Of a stretch of DNA of 64,000 bases, positions 18,273 to 27,197 are shown in pieces. This DNA is from Gracilimonas sp965227215 (GTDB lineage: Bacteria > Bacteroidota > Rhodothermia > Balneolales > Balneolaceae). The stretch is from contig OZ245729.1 in NCBI GenBank assembly GCA_965227215.1, forward strand, positions 434,001 to 498,000, in the 5' to 3' direction. The notes under the pieces are model-generated. The model made no database searches. It saw nothing but the letters and a program-made list of their open reading frames with translations, and was not told the origin of the DNA. The position numbers were made by a program, and so were the translations under genes. Position 1 is the first letter of the stretch, and each line of letters opens with the position of its first letter.

Positions 18273-18746
18273 TTAGCTTACAAAGTATTTTTCTTCTTCA
18301 CCTTGAAATGCATTCAAAATCTCATCAGTAGAGCTGCAGTTCAGGATAGTTTCACGAAAAGAGCCACTGTTCATAAGTCTTGAAATCCTGCTCAACAACT
18401 TGATATGCTGACTATTATTCGATTCAGGACCAACCAACAGAAACACCAACCGAACGGGTTCGCCGTCAATGGAATCAAAGTCGAGAGGCTCTTTAAGGAG
18501 AGCAAACGCTGCCAGGTTGTGTTCCACTGCTTTTGTTTTTGCGTGCGGGATAGCGAGCCCTTTGCCCACTCCCGTACTCATGATTTTCTCGCGTTCAAAC
18601 ACGGCTTTTCTTACTTCTTCCAATTGTTCTTTGGACTCCAATTTTTCCTCTAAAGTATCTACAAGAGCGTTAATGAGTTCTTTTTTAGAACCAACAATGA
18701 AATTGGGAAGAACCGTGGTTTGATCTAACAGCGAAAATAAGTTCAT
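18273..18746 (-). CDS. PTS EIIA-type (PtsN-like) regulatory protein
   Basis: I place the start at ATG 18746 (MNLFSLLDQTTVLPNF), with an AGGA ribosome site just before it; an upstream TTG at 18761 is less likely. The 157-residue product is an EIIA of the mannitol/fructose type. The phosphorylated histidine is in KGLAIPHAKT, and the later FLLVGPESNNSQHIKLLSRI is conserved in the family. Without adjacent sugar permease genes it is more likely a regulatory phosphoryl acceptor, as PtsN is in the nitrogen PTS. It starts the dacB-regulator-folD run. Confidence 0.9.
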   Translation of the reverse strand: MNLFSLLDQTTVLPNFIVGSKKELINALVDTLEEKLESKEQLEEVRKAVFEREKIMSTGVGKGLAIPHAKTKAVEHNLAAFALLKEPLDFDSIDGEPVRLVFLLVGPESNNSQHIKLLSRISRLMNSGSFRETILNCSSTDEILNAFQGEEEKYFVS

Positions 18747-19029
18747 GTAATTTCCTAGCAAAAATAAAGGTTCGATAGCGCTCGAATATAGGCAGTGAAG
18801 AGTGAATCAATCAAAGATTAATTACAGCGTTTTTACTTTAGCCGGATAACAAAGAAATATGAAGTCGAATTATACCTGAAAGAATTGGTTGTTTTACCCC
18901 AAAGAGAATACGTTGTAAAACATTAGTACGGTTTAAATGTCAGGCATCCATAATCAGGATGACGAAGTTGCTTTTACTAAAAAGGTGCTTATCTTAATCC
19001 ACCTGATCCAGCAAATGGATCTAGAACAT

Positions 19030-19066
19030 AAAAAAACCGGAACAGGAGAAATGAGTCCTGCCCCGG
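19030..19066 (-). terminator. Minus-strand Rho-independent terminator
   Basis: On the minus strand an 11-bp stem (CCGGGGCAGGA with TCCTGTTCCGG, including two G-U pairs) and 8-base loop are followed by seven T. On the plus strand the two wobbles become A-C mismatches and there is no T run, so the signal works leftward. No annotated minus-strand gene lies upstream of it. Confidence 0.75.
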
Positions 19067-19158
19067 CTATCGCAACTGAGCTAAGAATTGAGAAGTATGG
19101 CAAATGAGGCCACTTTTCTAATTCGCAGCATTTATTTACTGTTTCACTCAGTAATTTT

Positions 19159-19190
19159 AAAGCCTTCAGTCCAAAACACTGAGGGCTTTT
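19159..19190 (+). terminator. Plus-strand Rho-independent terminator
   Basis: A 12-bp stem (AAAGCCTTCAGT with ACTGAGGGCTTT, one U-G pair on the plus strand) and a 7-base loop run into TTTTCTTTT. The wobble orientation favours plus-strand use. No gene is recognised between 18747 and this hairpin on the plus strand. Confidence 0.7.
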
Positions 19191-19577
19191 CTTTTAGCTC
19201 TTACTCAACATAGGAATTAGTTCAGAAGAATTCCTTACAAGTTTTAAACAGGTAATCCACACTTTTGCCCCTTAAATTTCACTTTTATCAATCTGATTAT
19301 TTAAAAATCCTGAAAGAATTCAAGAGTATTATACTTCTTGGAATAGCTAAAATCATTCCGAAAATAAATTAAAACCGGAATGACTTTTATTCTGAAATTA
19401 ATTAAGCAACAAAAACCTAATCTCGTTCAGTACTCGTTAGTCAAAAATAAAGTTGTAAAATAGATGACCCTTCTCGCTCCTATGCTCGGCGCCGGAGCTT
19501 ATGCAATAACACTTAAAATCTTATCACCTGAACTCCTTTGCCCTATCAATAACCCGCCAAAATCCTTAAACTTTGCC

Positions 19578-20243
19578 ATGGACTGGATCCGGAGCACACT
19601 TACCGTTTTAAAGAAAGACCTGCAGATTGAACTGCGCACCCGTTTTGCCTTCAATATGGTGCTGGCCTTTGTTGCCGCCGCCATGCTTTTGGTCTTGTTT
19701 ACTCTCCGTGCCGATCAGCTGGAACCGGGGCCGAAATCCGGCTTGGTTTGGATCATTATTCTGTTTGCTGCACTTTCTGCCCTGAGTCGAAGCTTCATTT
19801 CTGAAACAGATAAAAAAACGTTTGACCTGCTTCGTATTTATGCTGAAGGAACTACCGTTTACACCGGTAAGTTGTTGTATAATTTTTTGTTTACCCTACT
19901 CATTAATGTCGCTACTTTTACCGGATATATTTTTCTGATGGGGTTAGAAATTCAGTCATGGGCCGCTTTCTTGATTATGCTTTTTGTGGGAACCGCCGGA
20001 TTGTCCGGAGTGGCAACCATGACCGCAGCTGTGGTTTCTCAGGCCGATCGAAAAGGGGCTATTTTCTCGGTGCTTAGTATCCCCTTATTTATGCCTTTGG
20101 TGCTCTTACTGGCTGATATTAGTAAAACAGCCTTCATTAGTGGCGGGGGCGGCTCTATGAACAACGTAACGGCTCTGATTGGCTTTGCTGGAGTAACCAT
20201 CACCGCCGGAATTTTGCTTTTTGATTACATTTGGGAAGAATAA
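19578..20243 (+). CDS. ccmB: Heme exporter membrane subunit CcmB
   Basis: From the ATG at 19578 (MDWIRSTLTVLKKDLQIELRTRFAF) the product is 221 residues with six membrane helices, the normal CcmB size. An upstream frame to 19464 would add 38 residues (MTLLAPMLGAGAY...) not seen in the family. Conserved parts are KDLQIELRTR, SRSFISETDKKTFDLLR and the GLSGVATMTAAVVSQADRKGAIFSVLSIPLFMPLVL stretch. CcmB is the permease of the CcmAB ABC complex that releases heme-loaded CcmE in cytochrome c maturation. CcmA is not adjacent, and the other ccm genes lie some 20 kb away at 40-44 kb. Confidence 0.92.
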   Translation: MDWIRSTLTVLKKDLQIELRTRFAFNMVLAFVAAAMLLVLFTLRADQLEPGPKSGLVWIIILFAALSALSRSFISETDKKTFDLLRIYAEGTTVYTGKLLYNFLFTLLINVATFTGYIFLMGLEIQSWAAFLIMLFVGTAGLSGVATMTAAVVSQADRKGAIFSVLSIPLFMPLVLLLADISKTAFISGGGGSMNNVTALIGFAGVTITAGILLFDYIWEE

Positions 20244-20294
20244 GAATGACGGTTGACCAGAGACCATTGACCAACGATTAGATCATTAACAAGT

Positions 20295-20480
20295 ATGGCT
20301 TTTAAGTTCGAGAAATTAGAGGTTTGGCAATTGGCAACAGATTTAGCTGATGAAGTATATTCATTAATTGATAGTTTGCCGGATTCGGAAAAGCCATCTG
20401 CTAAATTGTTAGCGATGAAAAAATATCTATGGAAAGGATTTCAATCGAATGTACCTGGCGAACGTTATGAAATCGATTAA
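20295..20480 (+). pseudogene. Four-helix-bundle (23S IVS-like) protein, N-terminal remnant
   Basis: The 61-residue frame begins MAFKFEKLEVWQLATDLADEVY, the conserved opening of the small four-helix-bundle family (normally about 115-130 residues) first seen in 23S rRNA intervening sequences. After about residue 35 the expected central motif (T/S-S-Q-x-x-R-A and N-I-A-E-G) is absent and the tail does not match. It is flanked by degenerate arrays (20256-20290 and 20483-20515, built on GACCATTGACC / GGTCACTCGTC-like units), consistent with decay or partial deletion at repeats. Confidence 0.6.
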
Positions 20481-20527
20481 ACAATGGTCACTCGTCGTCC
20501 GTCCATCGTCATAATCTAAAGGAATAA

Positions 20528-21709
20528 ATGAACATCAAATTCGGAAATAGAAGAATAATCGGACAAAGCCGTGCGAAGGAGCAGGTGGAGCGTATGCTGG
20601 CATCCGACAGGATTAGCCATGCTTATCTTCTCTCTGGTCCATCGGGTGTGGGAAAAACCGCTTTTGCCCTGGCTTTTGCTGAAGCCATCAATGGCATCGA
20701 CCACCTTAGTGATTTAGGAGAATATACCTCTTCAAAAAAATCTTCGTGGTTTACCCACCCGGATATCCACGTTTTCATTCCAAAACCTACATCAGCTAAA
20801 ACGGAAGAACTGCGCGACCGGCTGGAGCTGCTTTCCAAAGATCCCTACGAAATTATTGATTTCTCCCAACGACCTTCCTTAGATGATGATTCATCCAAGA
20901 ACCTTCAGGCCTTCTATCCTATTGACTATTTTCGGGATGATATCCGTCCTATTGCAAAGCTAAAGCCCAATGAAGGGAATCGGGTGGTTATTATTCTAAC
21001 CGGTGTGGAGACCATGCGAAAAGAAACAGCCAATGCCTTCCTGAAATTGCTGGAAGAACCTTCTGACCGGTTGATGTTTATCCTCACCACGGAAAGTTAC
21101 GAAAGCCTCCTTCCCACTATCACTTCACGCTGCCAGCATATCCCTTTGGGGGCACTTAAAGACCGGGAAGTGGAACAAGGACTAATAGAGGTTGATGGCC
21201 TGGACCCCGACGCTGCGGCTTACCTCGCCAGAGTTTCGAATGGTAATTATGCCATGACCCGCTTTTTTGATGTCTCCAAGCTGAAGGAGAACCGGGAGTC
21301 TGTGGTAGAATACCTTCGTTTGGCTTTCAGCCAGGATGCAAACGGACTTTCAACTCTTGTACAGGACTGGCAAAGTTCTCAAAATATTGAAGGCTTGATC
21401 GCAATGACAAATCTCATTGAAATGTATATTCGGGATTTGATGGTGTACAGAGAAACAGGCAATAAGAAATTTGTCACAAATATCGATCAGCTCGATTCTA
21501 TACAGAAGTTTGTAAAAGCACTGGATGATGCCCGCCTGGAGGAAATGATAACCCATCTGGACGAATTTCGCCCCGCGCTTCGCCAGAATGTAAACCCTAA
21601 GCTCATATTTATTGTTTTAGCATTACGATTTTCAACTTTGATGCGCGGACTGGATCCTATCATTCCCGATAATGAAAACTGGAAACACGTACCCGCATTT
21701 GTAGAATAG
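20528..21709 (+). CDS. holB: DNA polymerase III delta'-like clamp-loader ATPase
   Basis: The 393-residue protein has an AAA+ core with IIGQSRAKEQVERMLASDRISHAYLLSGPSGVGKTAFA (Walker A near residues 37-44), HPDIHV, ETMRKETANAFLKLLEEP and TITSRCQHIPL, the last two being clamp-loader delta' signatures. Unlike E. coli HolB it has no obvious zinc-binding cysteine group. An insert (about residues 90-130) precedes the ETMRKETANAF box. It would help load the sliding clamp. It is 3 bases before dapF and likely in one transcript with it. Confidence 0.88.
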   Translation: MNIKFGNRRIIGQSRAKEQVERMLASDRISHAYLLSGPSGVGKTAFALAFAEAINGIDHLSDLGEYTSSKKSSWFTHPDIHVFIPKPTSAKTEELRDRLELLSKDPYEIIDFSQRPSLDDDSSKNLQAFYPIDYFRDDIRPIAKLKPNEGNRVVIILTGVETMRKETANAFLKLLEEPSDRLMFILTTESYESLLPTITSRCQHIPLGALKDREVEQGLIEVDGLDPDAAAYLARVSNGNYAMTRFFDVSKLKENRESVVEYLRLAFSQDANGLSTLVQDWQSSQNIEGLIAMTNLIEMYIRDLMVYRETGNKKFVTNIDQLDSIQKFVKALDDARLEEMITHLDEFRPALRQNVNPKLIFIVLALRFSTLMRGLDPIIPDNENWKHVPAFVE

Positions 21710-21712
21710 CGC

Positions 21713-22537
21713 ATGAAGGAAATCAAATTTCATAAAATGCAGGGAGCCGGTAACGACTTTGTGGTTATCGACAACCGTACGTATGGGTTTTCATTAGATG
21801 AAATTATCTCATTCACCCCAAAAATATGTGACCGGAAATTTGGGATTGGCGGGGATGGAATCTTAGTATTGCAACCGGCTCAAAAGCCGGAGGTTGATTT
21901 CACCATGATTTACCGGAACGCAGACGGCAGCGATGCCGGTATGTGTGGAAATGGAGCCCGTTGTCTCGTACTATTTGCTTTTAAAAACGGTTTCAACGCC
22001 ACACAAACCTTTAATGTACACGATAATATATATGAGGCTGAAGTACATGACGATAGCAGCGTTAGCGTCCATTTTCCGGTTCACGTACAACCAGAACGAA
22101 GAACTCTAAACGGGTACAATCTTATTAAGGCCGATGCTGCTACGGAACATCTGGTCACTTTTGTTGCTGAGGATAAACTTGAAGATGAAAAAGAATTAGT
22201 GAGCATAGGAAGTGAATTACGCTATCATTCTGAGGTAAATCCACCCGGTAACAATGTAAACTTTGTGCATACTGAATCAGAAGGTATCATCCAACTGCAA
22301 ACTTATGAACGTGGTGTTGAAGGGCTCACTCTTGCTTGCGGAACCGGAGCCCTGGCCTCTGCCATAGCCACTCATTTCCAAAAACAGCAACAAGACAAGC
22401 ATGCCACCTACACTGTGAAAGTTAAAGGTGGAACGCTGAAGGCCTCATTCGATTTTACCCCTGATACAACCACCTACCATCAACTAATTTTAACGGGACC
22501 CGCTCATTTTGTTTTTGAAGGCATCTTTTCTTTATAA
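21713..22537 (+). CDS. dapF: Diaminopimelate epimerase
   Basis: The 274-residue enzyme converts LL- to meso-diaminopimelate for lysine and peptidoglycan. Both catalytic cysteines are visible: in RNADGSDAGMCGNGARC and in EGLTLACGTGALAS. The N-terminal MQGAGNDFVVIDN is also typical. Length is standard. Its 3' end overlaps the next gene's likely TTG start by 29 bases. Confidence 0.97.
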   Translation: MKEIKFHKMQGAGNDFVVIDNRTYGFSLDEIISFTPKICDRKFGIGGDGILVLQPAQKPEVDFTMIYRNADGSDAGMCGNGARCLVLFAFKNGFNATQTFNVHDNIYEAEVHDDSSVSVHFPVHVQPERRTLNGYNLIKADAATEHLVTFVAEDKLEDEKELVSIGSELRYHSEVNPPGNNVNFVHTESEGIIQLQTYERGVEGLTLACGTGALASAIATHFQKQQQDKHATYTVKVKGGTLKASFDFTPDTTTYHQLILTGPAHFVFEGIFSL

Positions 22538-23819
22538 GCACTCATTATTTTTAATTGTTGGGTTTCTGATCAGTGGGTGTTCTGCCTCCATTTCCAACTC
22601 GGTAAGCAATCAGAATAGAGGCGAACGGTATGTAAGCCGATATCTTGTCCCAAATCAATTGCCGGCCCCTCAATCCATCAAAAGTTTACAGTTATACCGT
22701 AAAGGAAGTGAGAATAATCCCCCGGTCATAGAGCTGGGATCTTCCCAAAAACTGGTTTTGGCTTTTGATGAGTTATCTGATTTATCCGGACAGTTTCGGA
22801 TTACCTTTACCCATCACGATCAGGATTGGGACAACAGCAACATCCCTGTGGATTGGTATTTGGAGGGCATAAATGAAATTATCATAGGTGGTGGACAGAA
22901 GAATGAGTTGAGTGATCCTGACTTTTTTCATTATCAGACGGAGTTTCCGAACAATCAGCTGAAGTTCAAAATCAGCGGTAACTACATGCTGCATATTTCC
23001 GATTTTAATTCCGGCGTGAAGCTCTTTTCCCTGCCCTTTTTTGTAACTGAAGATGTCGGTGAGATTAATTCCTGGGTTGAAACCATCTACAATGCCGGGC
23101 AGCGGTATAATGCCATCGATCAGCCTTTCAGCGAGTTTGTATATCCTGATTTTATTGAATTTCCTCAGTTCGACCTGAGCTTCTATTTTGTTCAAAACCG
23201 GTTTTGGGGTGATCAGAAACGATCTGAGAACTATGATTTTTCCGAACAGGATCGCACTCAATTTCACCTTTCCCGAGAGAAGGCCTTTCCGGCAAATTAT
23301 GATTTTCTGGGCTTGAATCTTAACAACCTATCGGTGGATGGCAGAGAGATTGTTGACGTTCAATTTGGCCAAACTCCCCCATTAGTTGTTCTCCGGGAAG
23401 ATATCCTAAACTTCACCTCTGATCCAATCAGCAGCTGGACGTCAAGCTTTGGTAATCCCAAAAGTTCAACCGATTCCCGCTATGCCAATGTCCGGTTTCG
23501 TTTTGATGACGATGGGCAGTTTTCAGAAAATGAAGGAGTGTACCTGGTGGGCGATTTTAATCAATGGCTGCTTTCGGAGAATAATAAACTGAGCTACAAC
23601 GAGAATTCCGGGTATTGGGAAACCACTTCTGTGATAAAACAAGGAACCTACACGTATAAATATGCCACTAAAGATGGAGAATATGGAATCAATGACCTCA
23701 TTCTAAGTGATTCCATCACCCGGAGAAATCAGGAATATGCGAGTTTTGTGTATTTCCAGGATCCGGAATATCGCTACCAGCGATTGCTTCAGGTTCAAAT
23801 ATTCCGGAGCTCGGAGTAG
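22509..23819 (+). CDS. Type IX secretion plug-like lipoprotein (DUF5103)
   Basis: The 436-residue product has a lipoprotein signal peptide with lipobox LISGC, then the DUF5103 region: PVIELGSSQKLVLAFDEL, then HHDQDWDNSNIPVDWYLEG, then SGNYMLHI. Near the C-terminus a glycogen-binding-like beta sandwich (GVYLVGDFNQWLLSENNKL...YKYATKDG) follows. DUF5103 proteins were named as the plug that associates with the SprA translocon of the type IX system. Role here is by family only. No ATG is available before the signal peptide; the TTG at 22509 or the TTG two codons later is the likely start, overlapping dapF. Confidence 0.82.
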   Translation: MFLKASFLYKHSLFLIVGFLISGCSASISNSVSNQNRGERYVSRYLVPNQLPAPQSIKSLQLYRKGSENNPPVIELGSSQKLVLAFDELSDLSGQFRITFTHHDQDWDNSNIPVDWYLEGINEIIIGGGQKNELSDPDFFHYQTEFPNNQLKFKISGNYMLHISDFNSGVKLFSLPFFVTEDVGEINSWVETIYNAGQRYNAIDQPFSEFVYPDFIEFPQFDLSFYFVQNRFWGDQKRSENYDFSEQDRTQFHLSREKAFPANYDFLGLNLNNLSVDGREIVDVQFGQTPPLVVLREDILNFTSDPISSWTSSFGNPKSSTDSRYANVRFRFDDDGQFSENEGVYLVGDFNQWLLSENNKLSYNENSGYWETTSVIKQGTYTYKYATKDGEYGINDLILSDSITRRNQEYASFVYFQDPEYRYQRLLQVQIFRSSE

Positions 23820-23825
23820 GATCCT

Positions 23826-26800
23826 CTAAAAATCTATTCCAAGAGAAAAGTAGTGAATAGGATCATCACCAAAACCTTCTCTACCATATGGCCATCCAAC
23901 ATCATATCTGAAAGGCAAGCCGAATACGATGGTCCGTAACCCAAAACCGGCACCAATCAGGATGTCACCGTCATAATATGGAGCTTCAAATTCCACCGGG
24001 CCTTCTGGAGTCAGGGCTTGGTCACTGAATCGTTCTTCTGCAATTTTGAAATCCAGCTTGGCCTCATTAATAACAGGTTCGCCATTATCCAGTAATCCGT
24101 AATCTATGCGCTCTCCCCATGCGGTTCCTACATCAAGGAACGCAGCTCCCGTGATATTATAGAATGGGAGGATTGGCAGTGCTCCGGGAACAACAGCGGC
24201 AAACAATGGGAATCGAAATTCTGCATTAATTAAAGAGAAATTACTTCCGTAAATGCTATTGTAGGCGTAGCCACGAACCGGTAAAGCGGGCACCGTAAAG
24301 AAACTGTCTGTTATCTTATCAAATGAGAGACCATTATTGCTAAACTGCTGGTTAATCCACCCAAGTCGACCACCCATAAAATAGGTTTGCTTGTCGGGTC
24401 CGATTGAGGTGGCTCCGGAGGCTCTCAAGGCGATGGAATACTGACCACTTTGTCCCAAGCCAATGTACTGTCTAAAGTCAGCTAATACAGACCCGAATTG
24501 CGGGGCGTTATCACCAACACCGGGGCTCCCGGAAATTCCGATTGAGTACCTGCGTCCCCCTCTCGGTGTTAAAAAGCCGGGCAAAGTTCGGTCGTTTGTA
24601 AATACCACTTCCGGATATAGAAACAGACTTTGCTGATTATCAGCCTGGTTTGCACTGGTTGATATACCTGCGTAACGGTCGCTCACAGAGCTGTAATCAC
24701 GGGTTATGCCCATAGCGGAGAATCCAAAATCGATCCGCTTAAACTTGTTAAATGGGTACTGAATGTTTAAAGATCCACCGAATGTCCGGAATCGAATCAG
24801 TTCTCCGAAAATGGTCTGGTATCTCCGTGAGGTGTGGAAATAAGAGCCAAACCAGTTAGTACGGTTTTTCAAATACCCGTATTGAATGGAATAGTCACTG
24901 TTCCGCAGATCCGTTACAAAATTCGTTCCCAGTGCAATCTGATGATCTCCCAACAGGTCACTGATTATAAACTGTGTTTGGGCTGCCGATCCATACGTAG
25001 AAGCTACAAAGGTAGGATTGTAAGCTATATCCGTGGTGAATTTGAGGCGATAATTTTTGGGTTGAAAACGCCCATCATCCGTAATGTGATTCTCAGGAGT
25101 GAAGCTTTTAATGTCCTCCAGCTCAAGCGTTGTATCCTCCATTACTTCCGTACTGAATACATAATTTCGAAAATCAATTTCGTCCGATTCTTCTTCAACC
25201 TGCTCTTGTTCTGCCTCCTCACCTGTACCTTCTTCTCCTTCAGTCTCAGTTTCAGCATCTTGTTCAACTTCTTCATCAGCAATAGCAACACGTTCGCCTT
25301 CCAGGCTCAAGCCGTCGGCAAATAGTTGCTGAGCATATCGGATAGCCGGTACCCGGGTGAGCTTACTTTCTGATGCTCGTCGTTGTGCCCAGTAATTTTT
25401 GGTGAGCTCGCCCCCCTTATCCCTGTTAAACGGAGATCTCAGTAAGAAAATATCGAGATACCCTTCATTAATTGAATTAAAGGCTAATCGTGATCCGTCA
25501 CCGCTTATTGAAATTTGAGAGGCACCGGTTTGTAAATTCGTTAGCGGAGTAGATGTGCGGGTATCCAGATTGTATTCATATACATTCAAAATCCCGTTCT
25601 CATCAGAGATGTAAACCAAGCGTCCGTCTCTGGTTGTTTGTGGACCTTTCTCACTCCATGTTGGTGTATTGGTCAGTCGTGTAGCTGTTGTTCTGGCATT
25701 AAGGTTTACCCTGAATATATCGGTTTGATATAGACTCTCATCCCCCAGAAAATCATAGTTCAGCGTATAGTTATGAAGTGCTACTTTCTCTCCCCTGTCT
25801 GACACAAAGTACAGGGTTTCTGAATCCGTTCCCCAAGCCGGTTGCATATCGGAAAAGAAATCCCCGGTTACATTGATCAGTTTTCCGGTGTCGAGATTGT
25901 ACACAAAAATGTCCTGATAAGGACCAATATTACCATCAAATGCTAATTTTTTACCATCCGGAGACCAGGAAATGGAAGCAATAGCATCCAGGTTTGGAAA
26001 CTTCAGCTTATTAATTTTTCCGGTGTTGTAATTTATCAGTGCTATATCATCCCTTCCTTTTGATTTGGTGGATATCGCAATCTGATTCCCATCCGGAGAC
26101 CATGCGAGATTTGGGTTCAGAATATTGAGCTCTTCAAATTCGGGATTGTCTTCTCCCCTAATTAAGGTCTTCAGTTTTCTTCCATCAATGGCGCTGATGG
26201 CCACAACATCAAAATATCCGCGTTTGTTGGTGATGAAAGCCACTTTATCTCCCTGTGGGGAAATTGCGGGACTGGTATTATAGGAACCATACTGTCCACG
26301 CTCGGTCAGCTGATTGGCAATCATGTCGGCACGTTCTCGCTCAGCAACCTCCGGATAGTATCTTTCCTGAAGAGCATCTTGCCAGGCTTTATCCAATTCT
26401 TCGAAATTCAATCCTAACGACTGTTGTAATCCAACTTCTACGCTACGGGTGGTTTTAATTCGCTGTAATATTTCAGCAATTTTCTGTCGCCCATATTCCT
26501 CAACCACAAAATTCCAGAACGACTGCCCGCCCCGGTAAGCATAGTAGCCACCCAGATACTGAAGCGGAGGCAAGTAGTTGTTGATCACTGCATCCCGAAT
26601 ATACATATCTGTATTCGTATCCCAACCTAATGCCGTGTACTCCGCCAAGCCTTCTTCAAACCAAAGCGGAAACTGAAGCTGAATATTGTTGCGGATAATG
26701 GAGTTGATGGTACCGCCGTAAAACATGTCATTAAATACAGCGTGCACCAACTCATGGTGTAATGTTCGACGGAAATCAGCATAATCTCCGGTGAAAGGAA

Positions 26801-27179
26801 CCGTCATCCGGTTCTTCATTTTGTCTGTCACTCCTCCAATTCCCTCCGCACTGGTGGGTAGGCTTACTACATTGGTCTGGGAGAAGTCATTATGAGAATC
26901 GTAAACGATAAGCGTTATACGATTTGATATCTGGTGGTTAAAATCTTCCGTTAGTTGCTTGTAGGCCGATTCGATACTTTTTGCCCCAAATTCAGCAAGC
27001 TCATAATTCTTTTCTCCGTAGTAATACACATCGAAATGCTTGGACTGAATGTAGCGCCATTCGAAATCCTCATATACTACCCTGTTTTTTCCAAAAGAAT
27101 AATATTGGGCAAGAGCCGGTGTACCGGACATAAATAATGCTGCGGCTAGTAGTACAACTGAACTAATTTTAACTTTCAT
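23826..27179 (-). CDS. Peptidase-MA / TolB-propeller / BamA-like barrel fusion protein
   Basis: The 1117-residue secreted protein has at least three parts. A signal peptide (ends ALAQ) leads a gluzincin metallopeptidase domain with zinc motif HELVH (142-146) and the third ligand in WFEEGLAEY. A TolB/PD40 beta-propeller (about 310-600) has repeated SPDGNQIAIS, SPDGKKLAFDGN and GRLVYISD units. An acidic Glu-rich linker (about 640-675) then leads to a C-terminal outer-membrane barrel of the BamA/surface-antigen type ending in Phe (FSLGIDF). Such fusions occur in Bacteroidota and Gemmatimonadota, with no proven role. It shares a run with rnr, 18 bases upstream. Confidence 0.85.
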   Translation of the reverse strand: MKVKISSVVLLAAALFMSGTPALAQYYSFGKNRVVYEDFEWRYIQSKHFDVYYYGEKNYELAEFGAKSIESAYKQLTEDFNHQISNRITLIVYDSHNDFSQTNVVSLPTSAEGIGGVTDKMKNRMTVPFTGDYADFRRTLHHELVHAVFNDMFYGGTINSIIRNNIQLQFPLWFEEGLAEYTALGWDTNTDMYIRDAVINNYLPPLQYLGGYYAYRGGQSFWNFVVEEYGRQKIAEILQRIKTTRSVEVGLQQSLGLNFEELDKAWQDALQERYYPEVAERERADMIANQLTERGQYGSYNTSPAISPQGDKVAFITNKRGYFDVVAISAIDGRKLKTLIRGEDNPEFEELNILNPNLAWSPDGNQIAISTKSKGRDDIALINYNTGKINKLKFPNLDAIASISWSPDGKKLAFDGNIGPYQDIFVYNLDTGKLINVTGDFFSDMQPAWGTDSETLYFVSDRGEKVALHNYTLNYDFLGDESLYQTDIFRVNLNARTTATRLTNTPTWSEKGPQTTRDGRLVYISDENGILNVYEYNLDTRTSTPLTNLQTGASQISISGDGSRLAFNSINEGYLDIFLLRSPFNRDKGGELTKNYWAQRRASESKLTRVPAIRYAQQLFADGLSLEGERVAIADEEVEQDAETETEGEEGTGEEAEQEQVEEESDEIDFRNYVFSTEVMEDTTLELEDIKSFTPENHITDDGRFQPKNYRLKFTTDIAYNPTFVASTYGSAAQTQFIISDLLGDHQIALGTNFVTDLRNSDYSIQYGYLKNRTNWFGSYFHTSRRYQTIFGELIRFRTFGGSLNIQYPFNKFKRIDFGFSAMGITRDYSSVSDRYAGISTSANQADNQQSLFLYPEVVFTNDRTLPGFLTPRGGRRYSIGISGSPGVGDNAPQFGSVLADFRQYIGLGQSGQYSIALRASGATSIGPDKQTYFMGGRLGWINQQFSNNGLSFDKITDSFFTVPALPVRGYAYNSIYGSNFSLINAEFRFPLFAAVVPGALPILPFYNITGAAFLDVGTAWGERIDYGLLDNGEPVINEAKLDFKIAEERFSDQALTPEGPVEFEAPYYDGDILIGAGFGLRTIVFGLPFRYDVGWPYGREGFGDDPIHYFSLGIDF

Positions 27180-27197
27180 AATAGAGAGTATTAAAAG

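Larger units (their letters stand above)
18747..19577. other. Gene-poor gap with two opposed terminators
   Basis: I find no convincing gene in this stretch. It holds a minus-strand terminator (19030-19066), a plus-strand terminator (19159-19190) and an 8-bp inverted repeat (TCATTCCG/CGGAATGA, 19353-19383) followed by T-rich DNA. Very short frames exist on both strands: plus 19051-19107, 18 codons, directly after AGGAGAA; and minus, 16 codons, within 19082-19132. They are too short to call. The right part leads into ccmB, whose own start I place at 19578. Confidence 0.5.

Noticed and set aside
19353..19383. Third terminator in the gap before ccmB
   Set aside because: The 8-bp stem has a 15-base A+T-rich loop and only a loose T-run; it is more likely a repeat remnant.
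19464..19577. Upstream extension of CcmB
   Set aside because: Not seen in the family; the natural start MDWIRST gives the normal length.
24834..25325. Plus-strand frame of 163 codons
   Set aside because: Antisense to the protease/barrel fusion gene; low-complexity, no recognised motif.
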